Positions 47,576 to 62,000 of a DNA stretch of 64,000 bases are shown in pieces. The translations under genes were made by a program, and so were the position numbers. The stretch's first letter is position 1, and every line of letters begins with the position of its first letter. Source of the DNA: Centrapalus pauciflorus (Eukaryota; Streptophyta; Magnoliopsida; Asterales; Asteraceae); contig JAANYP010004442.1 of the NCBI GenBank assembly GCA_020465985.1, positions 555,821 to 619,820 of the forward strand, written 5' to 3'. The notes below the pieces were generated by a model. It saw only the letters and a program-made list of their open reading frames with translations. It did no database searches and had not been told where the DNA came from.

Positions 47576-49496
47576 AAATGAACTAAAAAATATTTAATAT
47601 CTATATTTAAAAAAAGTACATTTTTATAAAAACTAAAAGAGTAATTTTTAATAACATTTTTAAAAGTTTTGGAAAAATATAAAGAAACCAAAAAAAAATA
47701 TATTTTTCAAAACAAATTTTTAATTAAAAAAGGTAAAAATAATCTATATTTAAGATGTTTAAAATTTTTTAAAATTTAAAAAGACTATAAAAAGTGAAAA
47801 AGTTAATATAATTTTATTTGAAAGAAGTTTTTATCTTTATGAAAACTAAAATCTATATTAAAAAAATGTACTTTTTATAAAAAAAACACTAAAAGAGTAA
47901 TTTTTAATAAGATTTTAAAAGTTTTGTAAAAATATAAAGAATATAGAGAAAATCTTTAAAAAATATAAAGAATTTTTAATTGAAAAAGGTAAAAATCATC
48001 TTAAGATGTTTAAAATTTTTTGAAAAAGTTAAAAAGACTATAAAAGTGAAAAAGTAAATATAATTTTCTTTGAAAGAATTTTTATCTTTATGAAAACTAA
48101 AAAATATTTAAGATCTATATTTTAAAAAAGTACTTTTTTATAAAAACACTAAAAGAGTAATTTATAATAAAATTTTGAAAGTTTTGTAAAAATATAAAGA
48201 AAATAGAGAAAATCTTTAAAAAAATATAAAGAAACAAAAAATATATTTTTTTTCAAAACAAGTTTTTAATTGAAAAATTTAAAAATAATCTTAAGATGTT
48301 TAAAATTTTTAAAAAATAGTTGAAAAGACTATAAAAAGTGAAAAAGTATATATAATTTTATTTGAAAGAAGTTTTTATCTTTATGAAAACTAAAAAATAT
48401 TTAAGATCTATATTTAAAAAATGTAGTTTTTATAAAAAACACTAAAAGAGTAATTATTAATAAAATTTTGAAAGTTTTGTAAAAATATAAAGAATATAGA
48501 GAAAATCTTCGAAAAATATAAAGAATTTTTAATTGAAATAGGTAAAAATAATCTTAAGATGATTAAAATTTTTTGAAAATAGTTAAAAAGACTATAAAAA
48601 GTGAAAAAGTAAATATAATTTTGTTTGAAAGAAGTTTTTATCTTTATGAAAACTAAAAAATATTTAAGATCTATATTTAAAAATGTACTTTTTACAAAAA
48701 ACACTAAAAGAGTAATTTTTAATAAGACTTTGAAAGATTTGTAAAAATATAAAGAATATAGAGAAAATCTTAGAAAAATATAAAGAAACCAAAAATATAT
48801 ATTTTTTCAAAACAAATTTTTAATTGAAAAAGTTAAAAAATAATCTTAAGATATTTAAAATTTTTAAAAAATAGTTAAAAAGACTATAAAAAGTTAAAAA
48901 GTATATATAATTTTGTTTGAAAGAACTTTTTATCTTTATATAAACTAAAGAATATTTAAGATCTATATTTAAAAAAAGTACCTTTTTATAAAAACACTAA
49001 AAGAATAATTTTTTATAAGATTTTAAAAGTTTTGTAAAAATATAAAGAATATAGAGAAAATCTTTGAAAAATATAAGAACCAAAAATATATATTTTTTCT
49101 AAACAAATTTTTAATTGAAAAAGTTAAAAAAATAATCTTAAGATGTTTAAATTTTTTAAAAAATAGTAAAAAAGACTATATGAAAAAGTAAATATAATTT
49201 TGTTTGAAATAAGTTTTTATCTTTATGAAAACTAAAAAATATTTAAGATCTATATTTAAAAAATGTACTTTTTATAAAAACACTAAAAGACTAATTTTTT
49301 ATAAGATTTTGAAAGTTTTGAAAAAATATAAAGAATATAGAGAAAATCTTTGAAAAATATAAGAAACCAAAAATATATATTTTTTCTAAACAAATTTTTA
49401 ATTGAAAAAGTTAAAAAAATAATCTTAAGATGTTTAAATTTTTTGAAAAATAGTAAAAAAGACTATAAAAAGTGAAAAAGTAAATATAATTTTGTT

Positions 49497-51000
49497 TGAA
49501 ATAAGTTTTTATCTTTATGAAAACTAAAAAATATTTAAGATCTATATTTAAAAAATGTAGTTTTTATAAAAACACTAAAAGAATAATTTTTTATAAGATT
49601 TTGAAAGTTTTGGAAAAATATAAAGAATATAGAGAAAATCTTTGAAAAATATAAAGAAACCAAAAATATATACTTTTTCAAAACAAATTTTTAATTGAAA
49701 AAGTTAAAAAATAATCTTAAGATGTTTAAATTTTTTAAAAAATAGTAAAAAAGACTATAAAAAGTGAAAAGTAAATATAATTTTGTTTGAAATAAGTTTT
49801 TATCTGTATGAAAACTAAAAAAATATTTAAGATCTATATTTAGAAAATGTGCTTTTTATAGAAAACACTAAAAGAGTAATTTTTAATAAAATTTTTAAAG
49901 TTTTGGAAAAATATAAAGAATATAGAGAAAATCTTTGAAAAATATAAAGAAACCAAAAATATTTTTTTTTCAAAACAAATCTATAATTGAAAAAGTTAAA
50001 AAATAATCTTAAGATGTTTAAAATTTTTAAAAAATAGTAAAAAAGATTATAAAAAGTGAAAAAGTAAATATAATTTTATTTGAAATAAGTTTTTATCTTT
50101 ATGAAAACTAAAAAATATTTAAGATCTACATTTAAAAAATGTACTTTTTATAAAAACACTAAAAGAATAATTTTTTATAAGATTTTGAAAGCTTTGTAAA
50201 AATATAAGAACCAAAAATATATATTTTTTCAAAACAAATTTTTAATTGAAAAAGTTAAAAAATAATCTTAAGATGTTTAAAAAATAGTAAAAAAGACTAT
50301 AAAAAGTGAAAAATTAAATATAATTTTGTTTGAAATAAGTTTTTATCTTTATGAAAACTAAAAAATATTTAAGATCTATATTTAAAAAGTGTACTTTTTA
50401 TAAAAACACTAAAAGAATAATTTTTTATAAGAATAATTTTTTATAAGATTTTGAAAGCTTTGTAAAAATATAAAAACCAAAAATATATATTTTTTCAAAA
50501 CAAATTTTTAATAGAAAAAGTTAAAAATATTCTTAAGATGTTTAAAATTTTTAAAAAATAGTAAAAAAGACTATAAAAAGTGAAAAAGTAAATATAATTT
50601 TGTATGAAATAAGTTTTTATCTTTATGAAAACTAAAAACTATTTAAGATCTATATTTAAAAAATGTACTTTTTATAAAAACACTAAAAGAATAATTTTTT
50701 ATAAGATTTTGAAAGGTTTGAAAAAATATAAAGAATATAGAGAAAATCTTTGAAAAATATAAGAAACCAAAAATATATATTTTTTTCATAACAAAATTTT
50801 AATTGAAAAAGTTAAAAAATAATCTTAAGATGTTAAAAATTTTTAAAAAAAAGTTAAAAAGACTATAAAAAGTGAAAAAGTATATATAATTTTGTTTGAA
50901 ATAAGTTTTTATCTTTATGAAAACTAAAAAATATTTAAGATCTATGTTTAAAAAATGTACTTTTTATAAAAACACTAAAAGAATAATTTTTTATAAGATT
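49497..51000. repeat. Diverged copy of the higher-order repeat block
   Basis: The marker AGAATAATTTTTTATAAG doubled in tandem (near 50410) and the shortened junction GATGTTTAAAAAATAGTAAA (near 50275) both occur here. They recur in the same order in the blocks at 54.8, 56.8 and 59.0 kb. The offset to the next copy is about 5290 bp. Confidence 0.7.
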
Positions 51001-52122
51001 TTGAAAGCTTTGTAAAAATATAAAGAATATAGAGAAAATCTTTGAAAAATATAAGAAACCAAATATATATATTTTTTCAAAACAAATTTTTAATTGAAAA
51101 AGTTAAAAAACAATCTTAAGATGTTTAAAATTTTTAAAAAAGTGAAAAAGTAAATTAATTTTGTTTGAAAGAAGATTTTATCTTTATGAAAACTAAAAAA
51201 TATTTAAGATCTATATTTAGAAAATGTACTTTTTATAGAAAACACTAAAAGAGTAATTTTTAATAAAAATTTTTAAAGTTTTGAAAAAATATAAAGAATA
51301 TAGAGAAAATCTTTGAAAAATATAAGAAACCAAAAATATATATTTTTTCAAAACAAATTTTTAATTGAAAAAGTTAAAAAATAATCTTAAGATGTTTAAA
51401 ATTTTTAAAATATAGTAAAAAAGACTATAAAAAGTGAAAAAGTAAATATAATTTTGTTTGAAATAAGTTTTTATCTTTATGAAAACTAAAAAATATTTAA
51501 GATCTATATTTAAAAAATGTACTTTTTATAAAAACACTAAAAGAATAATTTTTTATAAGATTTTGAAAGTTTTGAAAAAATATAAAGAATATAGCGAAAA
51601 TCTTTGAAAAATATAAGAAACCAAAAATATATATTTTTTCAAAACAAATTTTTAATTGAAAAAGTTAAAAAACAATCTTATGATGTTTAAAATTTTTAAA
51701 AAAGTGAAAAAGTAAATTAATTTTGTTTGAAAGAAGTTTTTATCTTTATGAAAACTAAAAAATATTTAAGATCTATATTTAAAAAATGTACTTTTTATAA
51801 AAACACTAAAAGAATAATTTTTTATAAGATTTTGAAAGTTTTGAAAAAATATAAAGAATATAGAGAAAATCTTTGAAAAATATAAGAAACCAAAAATATA
51901 TATTTTTTCAAAACAAAATTTTAATTGAAAAAGTTAAAAAATAATCTTAAGATGTTTAAATTTTTTAAAAAATAGTAAAAAAGACTATAAAAAGTGAAAA
52001 AGTAAATATAATTTTGTTTGAAATAAGTTTTTATCTTTATGAAAACTAAAAAATATTTAAGATCTATATTTAAAAAATGTACTTTTTATAAAAACACTAA
52101 AAGAATAATTTTTTATAAGATT

Positions 52123-54200
52123 TTGGAAGGTTTGAAAAAATATAAAGAATATAGAGAAAATCTTTGAAAAATATAAGAAACCAAAAATATATATTTTTTC
52201 AAAACAAATTTGTAATTGAAAAAGTTAAAAAATAATCTTAAGATATTTAAAATTTTTAAAAAATAGTTAAAAAGACTATAAAAAGTTAAAAAGTATATAT
52301 AATTTTGTTTGAAATAAGTTTTTATCTTTATAAGATGTTTAAAATTTTTAAAAAATAGATAAAAAAAAGAGAAAAAGTAAATATATTTTTGTTTGAAAGA
52401 AGTTTTTATCTTTATGAAAACTAAAAAATATTTAAGATCTATATTTAAAAAATGTACTTTTTATAAAAACACTAAAAGAATAATTTTTTATAAGATTTTG
52501 AAAGCTTTGTAAAAATATAAAGAATACAGAGAAAATCTTTGAAAAATATAAGAAACCAAAAATATATTTTTTTTCAAAACAAAATTTTAATCGAAAAAGT
52601 TAAAAAACAATCTTAAGATGTTTAAAATTTTTAAAAAGTAGTAAAAAAGACTATAAAAAGTGAAAAAGTAAATATAATTTTGTTTGAAATAAGTTTTTAT
52701 CTTTATGAAAACTAAAAAATATTTAAGATCTATATTTAAAAAATGTACTTTTTATAAAAACACTAAAAGACTAATTTTTTATAAGATTTTGAAAGTTTTG
52801 AAAAAAAAGGAAGAATATAGAGAAAATCTTTGAAAAATATAAGAAACCAAAAATATATATTTTTTCTAAACAAATTTTTAATTGAAAAAGTTAAAAAAAT
52901 AATCTTAAGATGTTTAAATTTTTTGAAAAATAGTAAAAAAGACTATAAAAAGTGAAAAAGTAAATATAATTTTGTTTGAAATAAGTTTTTATCTTTATGA
53001 AAACTAAAAAATATTTAAGATATATATTTAAAAAATGTACTTTTTATAAAAACACTAAAAGACTAATTTTTTATAAGATTTTGAAAGTTTTGAAAAAATA
53101 TAAAGAATATAGAGAAAATCTTTGAAAAATATAAGAAACCAAAAATATATATTTTTTCAAAACAAATTTTAATTGAAAAAGTTAAAAAATAATCTTAAGA
53201 TGTTTAAAATTTTTAAAAAAGTGAAAAAGTAAATTAATTTTGTTTGAAAGAAGTTTTTATCTTTATGAAAACTAAAAAATATTTAAGATCTATATTTAGA
53301 AAATGTACTTTTTATAGAAAACACTAAAAGAGTAATTTTTAATAAAAATTTTTAAAGTTTTGGAAAAATATAAAGAATATAGAGAAAATCTTTGAAAAAT
53401 ATAAAGAAACCAAAAATATATTTTTTTTCAAAACAAATTTTTAATTGAAAAAGTTAAAAAATAATCTTAAGATGTTTAAAAATTTTAAAATATAGTAAAA
53501 AAGACTATAAAATGTGAAAAAGTAAATATAATTTTGTTTGAAATAAGTTTTTATCTTTATGAAAACTAAAAAATATTTAAGATCTATATTTAAAAAATGT
53601 ACTTTTTATAAAAACACTAAAAGAATAATTTTTTATAAGATTTTGGAAGGTTTGAAAAAATATAAAGAATATAGAGAAAATCTTTGAAAAATATAAGAAA
53701 CCAAAAATATATATTTTTTCAAAACAAATTTGTAATTGAAAAAGTTAAAAAATAATCTTAAGATATTTAAAATTTTTAAAAAATAGTTAAAAAGACTATA
53801 AAAAGTTAAAAAGTATATATAATTTTGTTTGAAATAAGTTTTTATCTTTATAAGATGTTTAAAATTTTTAAAAAATAGATAAAAAAAAGAGAAAAAGTAA
53901 ATATATTTTTGTTTGAAAGAAGTTTTTATCTTTATGAAAACTAAAAAATATTTAAGATCTATATTTAAAAAATGTACTTTTTATAAAAACACTAAAAGAA
54001 TAATTTTTTATAAGATTTTGAAAGCTTTGTAAAAATATAAAGAATACAGAGAAAATCTTTGAAAAATATAAGAAACCAAAAATATATTTTTTTTCAAAAC
54101 AAAATTTTAATCGAAAAAGTTAAAAAACAATCTTAAGATGTTTAAAATTTTTAAAAAGTAGTAAAAAAGACTATAAAAAGTGAAAAGTAAATATCATTTT
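52123..54200. repeat. 1520-bp spaced duplication inside the array
   Basis: The rare segment with GATTTTGGAAGGTTTG, a truncated monomer and ATAGATAAAAAAAAGAG occurs at about 52120-52640 and again, unchanged by eye, at about 53640-54160. A related truncated unit recurs near 63300-63360. Confidence 0.75.
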
Positions 54201-54780
54201 GTTTGAAATAAGTTTTTATCTTTATGAAAACTAAAAAATATTTAAGATCTATATTTAAAAAATGTACTTTTTATAAAAACACTAAAAGACTAATTTTTTA
54301 TAAGATTTTGAAAGTTTTGAAAAAATATAAAGAATATAGAGAAAATCTTTGAAAAATATAAGAAACCAAAAATATATATTTTTTCAAAACAAAATTTTAA
54401 TTGAAAAAGTTAAAAAATAATCTTAAGATGTTTAAATTTTTAAAAAAATAGTAAAAAAGACTATAAAAAGTGAAAAAGTAAATATAATTTTGTTTGAAAT
54501 AAGTTTTTATCTTTATGAAAACTAAAAAATATTTAAGATCTATATTTAAAAAATGTACTTTTTATAAAAACACTAAAAGAATAATTTTTTATAAGATTTT
54601 GAAAGTTTTGTAAAAATATAAAGAATATAGAGAAAATCTTTGAAAAATATAACAAACCAAAAATATATATTTTTTCAAAACAAATTTTTAATTGAAAAAG
54701 TTAAAAAAATAATCCTAAGATGTTTAAATTTTTTGAAAAATAGTAAAAAAGACTATAAAAAGTGAAAAAGTAAATATAAT

Positions 54781-56760
54781 TTTGTTTGAAATAAGTTTTT
54801 ATCTTTATGAAAACTAAAAAATATTTAAGATATATATTTAAATAATGTAGTTTTTATAAAAACACTAAAAGAATAATTTTTTATAAGATTTTGAAAGTTT
54901 TGGAAAAATATATAGAATATAGAGAAAATCTTTGAAAAATATAAAGAAACCAAAAATATATACTTTTTCAAAACAAATTTTTAATTGAAAAAGTTAAAAA
55001 GTAATCTTAAGATGTTTAAATTTTTTAAAAAATAGTAAAAAAGACTATAAAAAGTGAAAAAGTAAATATAATTTTGTTTTAAATAAGTTTTTATCTTTAT
55101 GAAAACTAAAAAATATTTAAGATATATATTTAGAAAATGTGCTTTTTATAGAAAACACTAAAAGAGTAATTTTTAATAAAATTTTTAAAGTTTTGGAAAA
55201 ATATAAAAAATATAGAGAAAATCTTTGAAAAATATAAAGAAACCAAAAATATTTTTTTTTCAAAACAAATCTATAATTGAAAAAGTTAAAAAATAATCTT
55301 AAGATGTTTAAAATTTTTAAAAAATAGTAAAAAAGATTATAAAAAGTGAAAAAGTAAATATAATTTTATTTGAAATAAGTTTTTATCTTTATGAAAACTA
55401 AAAAATATTTAAGATCTACATTTAAAAAATGTACTTTTTATAAAAACACTAAAAGAATAATTTTTTATAAGATTTTGAAAGCTTTGTAAAAATATAAAAA
55501 CCAAAAATATATATTTTTTCAAAACAAATTTTTAATTGAAAAAGTTAAAAAATAATCTTAAGATGTTTAAAAAATAGTAAAAAAGACTATAAAAAGTGAA
55601 AAATTAAATATAATTTTGTTTGAAATAAGTTTTTATCTTTATGAAAACTAAAAAATATTTAAGATCTATATTTAAAAAGTGTACTTTTTATAAAAACACT
55701 AAAAGAATAATTTTTTATAAGAATAATTTTTTATAAGATTTTGAAAGCTTTTTAAAAATATAAAAACCAAAAATATATATTTTTTCAAAACAAATTTTAA
55801 TTGAAAAAGTTAAAAAATAATATTAAGATGTTTAAAATTTTTAAAAAATAGTAAAAAAGACTATAAAAAGTGAAAAAGTAAATATAATTTTGTATGAAAT
55901 AAGTTTTTATCTTTATGAAAACTAAAAAATATTTAAGATCTATATTTAAAAAATGTACTTTTTATAAAAACACTAAAAGAATAATTTTTTATAAGATTTT
56001 GAAAGGTTTGAAAAAATATAAAGAATATAGAGAAAATCTTTGAAAAATATAAGAAACCAAAAATATATATTTTTTCATAACAAAATTTTAATTGAAAAAG
56101 TTAAAAAATAATCTTAAGATGTTAAAAATTTTTAAAAAATAGTTAAAAAGACTATAAAAAGTGAAAAAGTATATATAATTTTGTTTGAAATAAGTTTTTA
56201 TCTTTATGAAAACTAAAAAATATTTAAGATCTATATTTAAAAAATGTACTTTTTATAAAAACACTAAAAGACTAATTTTTTATAAGATTTTGAAAGTTTT
56301 GAAAAAATATAAAGAATATAGAGAAAATCTTTGAAAAATATAAGAAACCAAAAATATATATTTTTTCAAAACAAATTTTAATTGAAAAAGTTAAAAAATA
56401 ATCTTAAGATGTTAAAATTTTTTAAAAAGTAGTAAAAAAGACTATAAAAAGTGAAAAAGTAAATATAATTTTGTTTGAAATAAGTTTTTATCTTTATGAA
56501 AACTAAAAAATATTTAAGATCTATATTTAAAAAATGTACTTTTTATAAAAACACTAAAAGAATAATTTTTTATAAGATTTTGAAAGCTTTGTAAAAATAT
56601 AAAGAATACAGAGAAAATCTTTGAAAAATATAAGAAACCAAAAATATATTTTTTTTCAAAACAAAATTTTAATCGAAAAAGATAAAAAACAATCTTAAGA
56701 TGTTTAAATTTTTTGAAAAATAGTAAAAAAGACTATAAAAAGTGAAAAAGTAAATATAAT
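54781..56760. repeat. Higher-order repeat unit, 1980-bp spacing to the next
   Basis: By eye it matches 56761 onward with only one or two substitutions for about 1.75 kb, then diverges near 56.58 kb. It contains seven monomers, including those with TTAAATAATGTAG, GTGCTTTTTATAGAAAAC and the doubled AGAATAATTTTTT markers. Confidence 0.85.
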
Positions 56761-59032
56761 TTTGTTTGAAATAAGTTTTTATCTTTATGAAAACTAAAAA
56801 ATATTTAAGATATATATTTAAATAATGTAGTTTTTATAAAAACACTAAAAGAATAATTTTTTATAAGATTTTGAAAGTTTTGGAAAAATATATAGAATAT
56901 AGAGAAAATCTTTGAAAAATATAAAGAAACCAAAAATATATACTTTTTCAAAACAAATTTTTAATTGAAAAAGTTAAAAAGTAATCTTAAGATGTTTAAA
57001 TTTTTTAAAAAATAGTAAAAAAGACTATAAAAAGTGAAAAAGTAAATATAATTTTGTTTTAAATAAGTTTTTATCTTTATGAAAACTAAAAAATATTTAA
57101 GATATATATTTAGAAAATGTGCTTTTTATAGAAAACACTAAAAGAGTAATTTTTAATAAAATTTTTAAAGTTTTGGAAAAATATAAAAAATATAGAGAAA
57201 ATCTTTGAAAAATATAAAGAAACCAAAAATATTTTTTTTTCAAAACAAATCTATAATTGAAAAAGTTAAAAAATAATCTTAAGATGTTTAAAATTTTTAA
57301 AAAATAGTAAAAAAGATTATAAAAAGTGAAAAAGTAAATATAATTTTATTTGAAATAAGTTTTTATCTTTATGAAAACTAAAAAATATTTAAGATCTACA
57401 TTTAAAAAATGTACTTTTTATAAAAACACTAAAAGAATAATTTTTTATAAGATTTTGAAAGCTTTGTAAAAATATAAAAACCAAAAATATATATTTTTTC
57501 AAAACAAATTTTTAATTGAAAAAGTTAAAAAATAATCTTAAGATGTTTAAAAAATAGTAAAAAAGACTATAAAAAGTGAAAAATTAAATATAATTTTGTT
57601 TGAAATAAGTTTTTATCTTTATGAAAACTAAAAAATATTTAAGATCTATATTTAAAAAGTGTACTTTTTATAAAAACACTAAAAGAATAATTTTTTATAA
57701 GAATAATTTTTTATAAGATTTTGAAAGCTTTTTAAAAATATAAAAACCAAAAATATATATTTTTTCAAAACAAATTTTAATTGAAAAAGTTAAAAAATAA
57801 TATTAAGATGTTTAAAATTTTTAAAAAATAGTAAAAAAGACTATAAAAAGTGAAAAAGTAAATATAATTTTGTATGAAATAAGTTTTTATCTTTATGAAA
57901 ACTAAAAAATATTTAAGATCTATATTTAAAAAATGTACTTTTTATAAAAACACTAAAAGAATAATTTTTTATAAGATTTTGAAAGGTTTGAAAAAATATA
58001 AAGAATATAGAGAAAATCTTTGAAAAATATAAGAAACCAAAAATATATATTTTTTCATAACAAAATTTTAATTGAAAAAGTTAAAAAATAATCTTAAGAT
58101 GTTAAAAATTTTTAAAAAATAGTTAAAAAGACTATAAAAAGTGAAAAAGTATATATAATTTTGTTTGAAATAAGTTTTTATCTTTATGAAAACTAAAAAA
58201 TATTTAAGATCTATATTTAAAAAATGTACTTTTTATAAAAACACTAAAAGACTAATTTTTTATAAGATTTTGAAAGTTTTGAAAAAATATAAAGAATATA
58301 GAGTAAATCTTTGAAAAATATAAGAAACCAAAAATATATATTTTTTCAAAACAAATTTTAATTGAAAAAGTTAAAAAATAATCTTAAGATGTTAAAATTT
58401 TTTAAAAAGTAGTAAAAAAGACTATAAAAAGTGAAAAAGTAAATATAATTTTGTATGAAATAAGTTTTTATCTTTATGAAAACTAAAAAATATTTAAGAT
58501 CTATATTTAAAAAATGTACTTTTTATAAAAACACTAAAAGAATAATTTTTTATAAGATTTTGAAAGTTTTGAAAAAATATAAAGAATATAGAGAAAATCT
58601 TTGAAAAATATAAGAAACCAAAAATATATATTTTTTCAAAACAAAATTTTAATTGAAAAAGTTAAAAAATAATCTTAAGATGTTTAAATTTTTAAAAAAA
58701 TAGTAAAAAAGACTATAAAAAGTGAAAAAGTAAATATAATTTTGTTTGAAATAAGTTTTTATCTTTATGAAAACTAAAAAATATTTAAGATCTATATTTA
58801 AAAAATGTACTTTTTATAAAAACACTAAAAGAATAATTTTTTATAAGATTTTGAAAGTTTTGTAAAAATATAAAGAATATAGAGAAAATCTTTGAAAAAT
58901 ATAACAAACCAAAAATATATATTTTTTCAAAACAAATTTTTAATTGAAAAAGTTAAAAAAATAATCCTAAGATGTTTAAATTTTTTGAAAAATAGTAAAA
59001 AAGACTATAAAAAGTGAAAAAGTAAATATAAT
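56761..59032. repeat. Higher-order repeat unit, 2272-bp spacing to the next
   Basis: Same order as the preceding unit plus one extra 292-bp monomer near its end (around 58.7-59.0 kb). That extra monomer, with markers ATAACAAACC and AATCCTAAGATG, is also present before the first unit at 54.4-54.78 kb. Confidence 0.85.
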
Positions 59033-62000
59033 TTTGTTTGAAATAAGTTTTTATCTTTATGAAAACTAAAAAATATTTAAGATATATATTTAAATAATGT
59101 AGTTTTTATAAAAACACTAAAAGAATAATTTTTTATAAGATTTTGAAAGTTTTGGAAAAATATATAGAATATAGAGAAAATCTTTGAAAAATATAAAGAA
59201 ACCAAAAATATATACTTTTTCAAAACAAATTTTTAATTGAAAAAGTTAAAAAGTAATCTTAAGATGTTTAAATTTTTTAAAAAATAGTAAAAAAGACTAT
59301 AAAAAGTGAAAAAGTAAATATAATTTTGTTTTAAATAAGTTTTTATCTTTATGAAAACTAAAAAATATTTAAGATATATATTTAGAAAATGTGCTTTTTA
59401 TAGAAAACACTAAAAGAGTAATTTTTAATAAAATTTTTAAAGTTTTGGAAAAATATAAAAAATATAGAGAAAATCTTTGAAAAATATAAAGAAACCAAAA
59501 ATATTTTTTTTTCAAAACAAATCTATAATTGAAAAAGTTAAAAAATAATCTTAAGATGTTTAAAATTTTTAAAAAATAGTAAAAAAGATTATAAAAAGTG
59601 AAAAAGTAAATATAATTTTATTTGAAATAAGTTTTTATCTCTATGAAAACTAAAAAATATTTAAGATCTACATTTAAAAAATGTACTTTTTATAAAAACA
59701 CTAAAAGAATAATTTTTTATAAGATTTTGAAAGCTTTGTAAAAATATAAAAACCAAAAATATATATTTTTTCAAAACAAATTTTTAATTGAAAAAGTTAA
59801 AAAATAATCTTAAGATGTTTAAAAAATAGTAAAAAAGACTATAAAAAGTGAAAAATTAAATATAATTTTGTTTGAAATAAGTTTTTATCTTTATGAAAAC
59901 TAAAAAATATTTAAGATCTATATTTAAAAAGTGTACTTTTTATAAAAACACTAAAAGAATAATTTTTTATAAGAATAATTTTTTATAAGATTTTGAAAGC
60001 TTTTTAAAAATATAAAAACCAAAAATATATATTTTTTCAAAACAAAATTTTAATTGAAAAAGTTAAAAAATAATCTTAAGATGTTTAAAATTTTTAAAAA
60101 ATAGTAAAAAAGACTATAAAAAGTGAAAAAGTAAATATAATTTTGTATGAAATAAGTTTTTATCTTTATGAAAACTAAAAAATATTTAAGATCTATATTT
60201 AAAAAATGTACTTTTTATAAAAACACTAAAAGACTAATTTTTTATAAGATTTTGAAAGGTTTGAAAAAATATAAAGAATATAGAGAAAATCTTTGAAAAA
60301 TATAAGAAACCAAAAATATATATTTTTTAAAAACAAAATTTTAATTGAAAAACTTAAAAAATAATCATAAGATGTTTAAATTTTTAAAAAATAGTTAAAA
60401 AGACTATAAAAAGTATATATAATTTTGTTTGAAAGAAGTTTCTATCTTTATGAAAATTAAAAAATATTTAAGATCTATATTTAAAAAATGTATTTTTTAT
60501 AAAATCACTAAAAGAATAATTTTAAATAAGATTTTGAAAGCTTTGTAAAAATATAAAGAATATAGAGAAAATCTTTGAAAAATTTAAGAAACCAAAAATA
60601 TATATATTTTTTCAAAACAAATTTTTAATTGAAAAAGTTAAAAAAACAATCTTAAGATGTTTAAAATTTTTAAAAAAGTGAATATAATTTTGTTTGAAAA
60701 AAGTTTTTATCTTTATGAAAACTAAAAAATATTTAAGATCTATATTTAGAAAATGTACTTTTTATAGAAAACACTAAAAGAGTAATTTTTAATAAAATTT
60801 TTAAAGTTTTGAAAAAATATAAAGAATATAGAGAAAATCTTTGAAAATATAAAGAAACCAAAAATATATATATTTTCAAAACAGATTTTTAATTGAAAAA
60901 GTTAAAAAATAATCTTAAGATGTTTAAAATTTTTAGAAAATAGTAAAAAAGACTATAAAAACTGAAAAAGTAAATATAATTTTGTTTGAAATAAGTTTTT
61001 ATCTTTATGAAAACTAAAAAATATTTAAGATCTATATTTAAAAAATGTACTTTTTATAAAAACACTAAAAGAATAATTTTTTATAAGATTTTGGAAGGTT
61101 TGAAAAAATATAAAGAATATAGAGAAAATCTTTGAAAAATATAAGAAACCAAAAATATATATTTTTTCAAAACAAATTTTTAATTGAAAAAGTTAAAAAA
61201 TAATCTTAAGATATTTAAAATTTTTAAAAAATAGTTAAAAAGACTATAAAAAGTTAAAAAGTATATATAATTTTGTTTGAAAGAACTTTTTATCTTTATA
61301 TAAACTAAAGAATATTTAAGATCTATATTTAAAAAATGTACTTTTTATAAAAACAATAAAAGAATAATTTTTTATAAGATTTTGAAAGTTTTGTAAAAAT
61401 ATAAAGAATATAGAGAAAATCTTTGAAAAATATAAGAAACCAAAAATATATATTTTTTCAAAACAAATTTTTAATTAAAAAAGTTAAAAAATAATCTTAA
61501 GACGTTTAAAATTTTTCAAAAATAGTAAAAAAGACTATAAAAAGTGAAAAAGTAAATATAATTTTGTTTGAAATAAGATTTTATCTTTATGAAAACTAAA
61601 AAATATTTAAGATCTATATTTAAAAAATGTACTTTTTATAAAAACACAAAAATAATAATTTTTTATAAGATTTTGAAAGCTTTGTAAAAATATAAAGAAT
61701 ATAGAGAAAATCTTTGAAAAATATAAGAAACCAAAAATATATATTTTTTAAAAACAAAATTTTAATTGAAAAACTTAAAAAATAATCATAAGATGTTTAA
61801 AATTTTTAAAAAATAGTTAAAAAGACTATAAAAAGTATATATAATTTTGTTTGAAAGAAGTTTCTATCTTTATGAAAATTAAAAAATATTTAAGATCTAT
61901 ATTTAAAAAATGTATTTTTTATAAAAACACTAAAAGAATAATTTTAAATAAGATTTTGAAAGCTTTGTAAAAATATAAAGAATATAGAGAAAATCTTTGA

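Noticed and set aside
47416..48704. Minus-strand frames of about 90-96 codons across the array edge
   Set aside because: They are Phe/Lys/Ile-rich translations of AT-rich repeat units, the monomer length does not keep a frame, and no family is recognised.
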